From assembly GCA_003670925.1 (NCBI GenBank), contig QWQG01000162.1:1-48213 (forward strand): a stretch of DNA of 48,213 nt, written 5' to 3'. The translations under genes and the position numbers were made by a program. The notes below the pieces were generated by a model. It did not search any database, had not been told where the DNA came from, and saw only the letters and a program-made list of their open reading frames with translations. Below, piece after piece: positions 43,824-48,213 of this stretch. The stretch comes from Planctomycetota bacterium (lineage in GTDB: Bacteria > Planctomycetota > Planctomycetia > Planctomycetales > Planctomycetaceae). Numbering within the stretch: the first letter of the stretch is position 1; each line of letters begins with the position of its first letter.

Positions 43824-45269
43824 ATGATTAAAGGTTGCCCAGTGTTGCGATTGCTCCTAGTAGTACAGTGTGCCTTGGCCCTAGGCACCATGGATTCGCA
43901 ACACGTGACGTTGGCCGATGAGGCGTTGCTGACGGCTGAACAAGCGTCAAGAATTAGCTTTCGCGAAGATGTGTGGCCAATCCTCAATCGTCATTGTCGA
44001 GGCTGCCACACTGCGTCCGATGCCAAGGGCGGACTCAGCTTGGATACGGTCGCTGACATGCTCAAGGGGGGTGCCGGCGGCCCTTTGTTTGCGCAGGGGA
44101 AACCAGACGAGAGCCTCGTGATGGATATGATCTCCGGGGAGGTGCCCGAGATGCCGAAGAAGCAGCCGGCTCTGTCGGTGGCCAAGGTTCAGCTCATTCG
44201 AGGCTGGATTGCGGGGGGAGCCATCGATGATTCAACGGAAAGCAACACGGAACCAGTCGTGGTGATTCCCCAAACGTACCAATTCGCTCCGTCCGTCACC
44301 AGTATTTCACTCAGTCCGGACGGCAAGCTGGTGGCTGCTGCCTGTCGGAGCGAAGTTGTCCTGATCGAAGTTGAGACCGATGCACCTCCGCGCAGGTTAC
44401 CGACCGCGTGTGACCTTTTGACTCATGTGGAATTCAGTCCCGACGGCAAACTGTTGGCAGCGGTCGGCGGGTCACCGAGTCGCTCCGGTGAGATTTACTT
44501 CTTTAACCCTGTTGATGGTGCCATAATCTCTTCTCGACGCATCGGGCACGACACGCTGTTTCGCGGTAGTTTCTCACCCGATTCCACCGCGATCGCTGTC
44601 GGCGGGACCGATGGCGCGGCTCACATTGTGCCGGTGGACGTAAACGCAGCTGTCAGATTGTTTCCATTGCACAGCGACTGGGTCTTGGACGTTGCATGGA
44701 CTCCGGACGGAAAAATGCTGGTAACCGGTGGCCGCGACAAGGCAACAAAAATCTGCAGTATTGAGGATGGCAGATTGTTGCGGTCAGCGGACATGTCGAC
44801 CGAACTGATCGGCTCAGTCGCCTGCACTGCCGATTTTGCCTTTGCCTCAGGACGTGCGCGAACTCTCAACGGCTACGAACTCAAAATTGCATTGAGCGGG
44901 ATAGGAGTCACCGGGGCGGGCAATGATGCCCAGCCGGTGACAAATCGTGATCAATACGTGAAGGCCATGGAAAGTCAGCCGGGCGATGTGCTCGACATGG
45001 GCACTAGTCTAGATCGCAAACTCTTGGCCATCGCGGGAGCCTATGCTGAAGTGCGTATCTACAAGACGGATGACCGGCAGCGAGTCGCACTGATCGGCAT
45101 GGTACCCGCTCCGATCAACGCAGTGGCCCTCAGCGCGGATGGTGTTCGACTGGCGATTGGCAGCAGGCACGGACAGGTGCAGATCTATGAAGTGGCTGGC
45201 GGCAAATTACTGAAATCGCTCATTCCTGTTCCCGTTGCTAACCCCCGCGAAACTATCGTTGTGAAGTAG
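43824..45269 (+). CDS. Secreted PSCyt1 cytochrome/WD40 fusion protein
   Basis: A protein of 481 aa with a signal peptide of about 21-31 residues. A planctomycete-type cytochrome domain at about 40-135 carries the c-type heme motif CRGCH. A beta-propeller of WD40-like repeats fills about 155-480, seen as repeated SPDGKLVAAA, SPDGKLLAAVGG, SPDSTAIAVGG and TPDGKMLVTGG blocks. Such heme-plus-propeller proteins are common beside DUF1549/DUF1553 genes and are thought to act in the periplasm, perhaps in electron transfer within a larger complex. Here it converges with such a gene, 52 bases away, instead of sharing its operon. No strong ribosome site precedes ATG 43824. Confidence 0.9.
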   Translation: MIKGCPVLRLLLVVQCALALGTMDSQHVTLADEALLTAEQASRISFREDVWPILNRHCRGCHTASDAKGGLSLDTVADMLKGGAGGPLFAQGKPDESLVMDMISGEVPEMPKKQPALSVAKVQLIRGWIAGGAIDDSTESNTEPVVVIPQTYQFAPSVTSISLSPDGKLVAAACRSEVVLIEVETDAPPRRLPTACDLLTHVEFSPDGKLLAAVGGSPSRSGEIYFFNPVDGAIISSRRIGHDTLFRGSFSPDSTAIAVGGTDGAAHIVPVDVNAAVRLFPLHSDWVLDVAWTPDGKMLVTGGRDKATKICSIEDGRLLRSADMSTELIGSVACTADFAFASGRARTLNGYELKIALSGIGVTGAGNDAQPVTNRDQYVKAMESQPGDVLDMGTSLDRKLLAIAGAYAEVRIYKTDDRQRVALIGMVPAPINAVALSADGVRLAIGSRHGQVQIYEVAGGKLLKSLIPVPVANPRETIVVK

Positions 45270-45321
45270 ATTCTTGGCCGTAAAATCAACAGTGGTCGAA
45301 GCGATCGCCAAGGCAATCTAC

Positions 45322-47799
45322 TCAGTGCACCAGCATGAAGTCACTGCTATTGAGCAAAGCCCACATAAAATCTTGGGCCGCTTCACTGCGTTTGTCTGTT
45401 TCGTACGAGGCAATGAATTTTTTGCCAAGTTCAGCTTCATCAGCCGAAGGGTGTCGGGCTAGGGACCACAGATAGAGTTGTTCGATGAGTTGCTCGTCGG
45501 TGAGGTTTTGCCCGATCAGCAGACTGGCTCGACCATTGGGCGCAGCGACACGGCTGAGAATCGACTTGCCGTTGATAAAGTGCAGGGCCTGCAACATGTT
45601 GGCCCCGTCGTCGCGTTCGCATTCGCAGGCTTCCATGCGTTTCGGTTTGCCGAAGAGGCTCAGAAATTCACTGTCCACATTGCCATCGGGGAGCTGTGCG
45701 GCAGTGAATCCTGCAGGAGTCCCCGCGAATGATTCAGGAATCCCAGTCGCCTGCACTAGCGAGTCGAGGAGGGATTCAGCTGGTAGACGCCTTGGAATCG
45801 CATGCGAGAAATTCAGGTCGTCGTGTGCGTTTGTGCTGTTTGGTATGCTACTCCGCTGGTAGGTGCTCGAAAGTGTAATCTGCCGCATGAGGTGCCGCAC
45901 GTTGAACCCGTGAGCGCTAAAATCTTGCGTCAGCCCAGCGAGCAATTCAGGATTGATTGGCGGGTTTGTGGTCCGTAAGTCGTCGACAGGATCGATAATG
46001 CCACGATGGAAAAAATAGCTCCAGATGCGATTGGTAATGCTGCGTGCAAAGTGGGGATTATCAGCCGACGTCAGCCATAACGCATAAACTTCCCGGCGAT
46101 CAATGTTGGATTTGATCTCCGGTTCAGCGCCGCCCAGAAACCGCGGCGGTTGCAACTGCCCGCTGCGTGGATTGAGGGAATAGGCGGCCGGCAGGTTCAG
46201 GATCACAGATTTTGCGTTGGCAACTCCCTGTAACCGAGCATCGTTCTTGGAGGTCACCTGATTGAAAAAACTATGCAGTCCATAGTAATCCGCCTGAGTC
46301 CAGTTTTCGAAGGGATGTGGATGGCATCGCGCACATAACATGCGGACTCCACAAAAAACTTGAGTGGCCCGCTGCAGTGTTTCATCGGTGTCTTTGCTGA
46401 TCGCAAAGTATGCGGAGGCTGGATTGTCGCTGAAGCTGCCGCGACTGGTCAGAATCTCAAACGCAAACCGATCCATCGGTCTGTTTTCTTCAATTGCCGT
46501 GCGAATCCATTCCCGAAAGGCAAACACCGCCGGATCGCTTAACTGATTGCGTGAGTTCTGGAGCAGATCTCCCCATTTCAGTGACCACCAGTCCACAAAT
46601 TCCGGCCTGAGGAACAGGCCGTCGATCACGTGCGCTCGTTTCTCGGCATTCGTGTCGGCAAGGAACGCGCGTAGTTCGTCTGGTGTGGGTTGCACGCCAA
46701 TCAGGTCGAGATGCACGCGGCGCAAAAATCCGGGATCGTCAACAATCGCCGATGGCGTGATCTTCAGTTCATTTAGTTTCTGCATCACGAATCGGTCAAC
46801 CGGACCATTTTCCGGAACCGGCATCGGCTGAAAATCTGGGTTTGGTTCGAGCACGATCAGGCTAGAAGTCGCGAAGATGCGTTCAAAACGGGCCACGATG
46901 GCTGTTTCCCCAAGTTCGTTGGCCGTCACCAGACCGACGTCGTCAACCGATGCAATTCGGTCGGTGTTTGCGTTGAAAATGCTTAGCCGCGTGACGTCGC
47001 GCTCGCTGCCATCTGAATATCGAGCCACCAGTTGAAACTGCTGCTGCTTCCCTGGCCTCAGGACAGCATTCTCCGGAAAAATCCGCAGGGATTCGATTTG
47101 CACTGGATCGTCTAGGTCACTTTGAGCACCTTCTCGAATCCAGCCCAACAGCAACTCATGCATTAGACTGTCGCGGCTGAACCGCACACCGCCCTGATGC
47201 GGCACATCACCGGTAGGCTTTGTCAGCAGGAGACTGGCCATCGGATGATGGCGGTTGATCCGCCGCTCGAAGAATTCATCGGTCAGTGCCGCGTAGTCCG
47301 GAGCAGCGTCGGAACCGCGCAGGCTGAGCTTGAATCCATTCTTGCCAAGCGAGTAACCGTGGCAGGCCCCCGTGTTGCAACCCCCCTTCGACAGCACCGG
47401 CATGACATCGTTTCGGAAACTGTACGACTGCGGTGTCGCCGGCAGCTTCACGTCCACTGGAACCGTTGCCCTTCGCCCGGCCACTTCAACGGTGATCGAC
47501 GATGTGCCTGTCTTCATCGCCCGCACCCAGCCGAGCAGATCGACTTGAGCAATGCTTTCGTCGGCGCTTGTATATGTTGCTTGGGATGTCAGATCAACGG
47601 ACACACCGTCTTCAGTTTTCGCCGTGACGATCAGCGAATGCGGATGACGCAAATGATGCAATGTGATCGCCGCCGGTTCGATTCGCAGATCACCGCTGAG
47701 ATTCAACGCAGTCTCGTCGGCGGACGACACGATCGGAATGGTGGCGATCAGGAGGGTGAACGCGAACAGTCGATCGAGCGAAGAGCGAAAATTTGGCAT
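45322..47799 (-). CDS. Big2-DUF1549/DUF1553 secreted protein
   Basis: A protein of 825 aa with a signal peptide of about 26 residues. An Ig-like Big2 domain at about 30-120 is followed by a heme-like segment, CNTGACH, which has four residues between the cysteines instead of the usual two. A second Ig-like domain occupies about 230-320. DUF1549 includes a regular CxxCH in MLCARCHPHPF, and DUF1553 ends the protein. It belongs to the planctomycetal PSD1 group but to a different subtype from the 1,027-residue copy, which has a normal PSCyt1 domain and no Big2. ATG 47799 is preferred because it begins the signal peptide and has AGG about 8 bases upstream. The function is not established. Confidence 0.9.
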   Translation of the reverse strand: MPNFRSSLDRLFAFTLLIATIPIVSSADETALNLSGDLRIEPAAITLHHLRHPHSLIVTAKTEDGVSVDLTSQATYTSADESIAQVDLLGWVRAMKTGTSSITVEVAGRRATVPVDVKLPATPQSYSFRNDVMPVLSKGGCNTGACHGYSLGKNGFKLSLRGSDAAPDYAALTDEFFERRINRHHPMASLLLTKPTGDVPHQGGVRFSRDSLMHELLLGWIREGAQSDLDDPVQIESLRIFPENAVLRPGKQQQFQLVARYSDGSERDVTRLSIFNANTDRIASVDDVGLVTANELGETAIVARFERIFATSSLIVLEPNPDFQPMPVPENGPVDRFVMQKLNELKITPSAIVDDPGFLRRVHLDLIGVQPTPDELRAFLADTNAEKRAHVIDGLFLRPEFVDWWSLKWGDLLQNSRNQLSDPAVFAFREWIRTAIEENRPMDRFAFEILTSRGSFSDNPASAYFAISKDTDETLQRATQVFCGVRMLCARCHPHPFENWTQADYYGLHSFFNQVTSKNDARLQGVANAKSVILNLPAAYSLNPRSGQLQPPRFLGGAEPEIKSNIDRREVYALWLTSADNPHFARSITNRIWSYFFHRGIIDPVDDLRTTNPPINPELLAGLTQDFSAHGFNVRHLMRQITLSSTYQRSSIPNSTNAHDDLNFSHAIPRRLPAESLLDSLVQATGIPESFAGTPAGFTAAQLPDGNVDSEFLSLFGKPKRMEACECERDDGANMLQALHFINGKSILSRVAAPNGRASLLIGQNLTDEQLIEQLYLWSLARHPSADEAELGKKFIASYETDKRSEAAQDFMWALLNSSDFMLVH

Positions 47800-47914
47800 G
47801 TTTTTGACCTGCATTGTGCTTTTCATCAGAACCCAGACGACAGAAAAATTATTCATAAAATGGCGTGTTGCTCGTCCCCAATTCCTCTGTCCTGCATTTT
47901 TCTATGGACCCGTG

Positions 47915-48213
47915 TCATTTGCCTGCCGGGGTTTCTGCCATGAGCAAGTAAATTTCCACTGCGACGTCTTCGCTGCGGACTTCAACCGCCGCATTCGGCT
48001 CAAACTTACCCGTGGCAAACAGTTGCACTCCCTTGACGTCAACCGGTGTCATGTTCGCAGGAAATTTGATTTCCAGTTCGAAGTCTGTCTGATCGGCTTT
48101 GACGATTGCTGTGGGGACGGCGATTCCGGCAGGCAGACCAACCAGCGAGACCGTGACATCCTGATTCATTCCAGCCAGTCGCGCAACGTTGCCAGTGAGC
48201 TTGACGGTTGCTC
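47915..48213 (-). CDS. C-terminal end of a secreted beta-sandwich protein (partial)
   Basis: The frame stays open to the edge of the window, so only about 98 C-terminal residues are visible and the gene begins outside. The visible part is beta-rich with an Ig-like pattern: VTVSLVGLPAGIAVPTAIV followed by FELEIKFPANMTP and VQLFATGKFE. It resembles the C-terminal repeats of planctomycetal secreted proteins with pre-peptidase C-terminal-like domains that often precede Big2-DUF1549 genes. It lies 115 bases upstream of that gene on the same strand and probably shares its operon. ATG 48169 is internal and should not be taken as the start. Confidence 0.75.
   Translation of the reverse strand, partial: ATVKLTGNVARLAGMNQDVTVSLVGLPAGIAVPTAIVKADQTDFELEIKFPANMTPVDVKGVQLFATGKFEPNAAVEVRSEDVAVEIYLLMAETPAGK

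Overview
The window almost certainly comes from a member of the Planctomycetota. The evidence is the gene families rather than any RNA marker, since no rRNA or tRNA is present. It carries two DUF1549/DUF1553 (PSCyt/PSD1) giant secreted proteins, two DUF1501 Tat proteins, a cytochrome/WD40 protein, a DUF1559 pseudopilin-like protein, a YTV-like surface protein, a Cys-type sulfatase, a Tat-exported Gfo/Idh/MocA oxidoreductase, and FHA and HD-GYP signalling proteins. I do not assign a genus. No IS element, CRISPR array, prophage or replication origin was seen.

Layout. 1-9.5 kb: a Zn-finger-less DnaJ-like co-chaperone behind a terminator/possible attenuator, an MFS carrier, a Tat-exported hypothetical, a DUF1501 protein, a small hypothetical, an FHA protein and a sialate O-acetylesterase-like enzyme. 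9.6-12.9 kb: a large membrane protein with a degenerate spermidine-synthase-like domain. 13.3-20.4 kb: a two-gene signalling unit, a REC-HD-GYP response regulator followed by a 1,933-residue protein with pseudokinase, AAA ATPase, TPR, GAF, histidine kinase, REC and Hpt parts. 20.5-28.5 kb: an SDR lacking the catalytic Tyr with a small partner gene, a DUF1549/1553-DUF1501 operon and a HEAT-repeat protein. 28.6-35.4 kb: catabolic genes (beta-propeller glycosidase-like protein, M15 peptidase, Gfo/Idh/MocA protein, decayed N,N-dimethylformamidase-like fragment, sulfatase overlapping a ferritin-like gene). 35.4-36.1 kb: a non-coding interval with a large inverted repeat, a bidirectional terminator and a row of hairpins. 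36.1-48.2 kb: tadA, YTV-like protein, TPR protein, stand-alone M41 peptidase, KDPG aldolase (eda), DUF1559 protein, cytochrome/WD40 protein, Big2-DUF1549/1553 protein and a truncated gene at the edge.

The most interesting signal is non-coding. At 35736-35846 four consecutive hairpins have different, fully paired stems but nearly the same loop (TTCTCAGG or TTCTCAAG; CCTGAGAA or CTTGAGAA on the minus strand). They lie just upstream, on the minus strand, of a strong intrinsic terminator. A conserved loop on changing stems is what a repeated RNA-level binding element looks like, and I recognise no known RNA family in it. The second notable system is the pseudokinase-headed phosphorelay protein beside an HD-GYP output regulator, which together could form a complete His-Asp-His-Asp relay controlling cyclic di-GMP.
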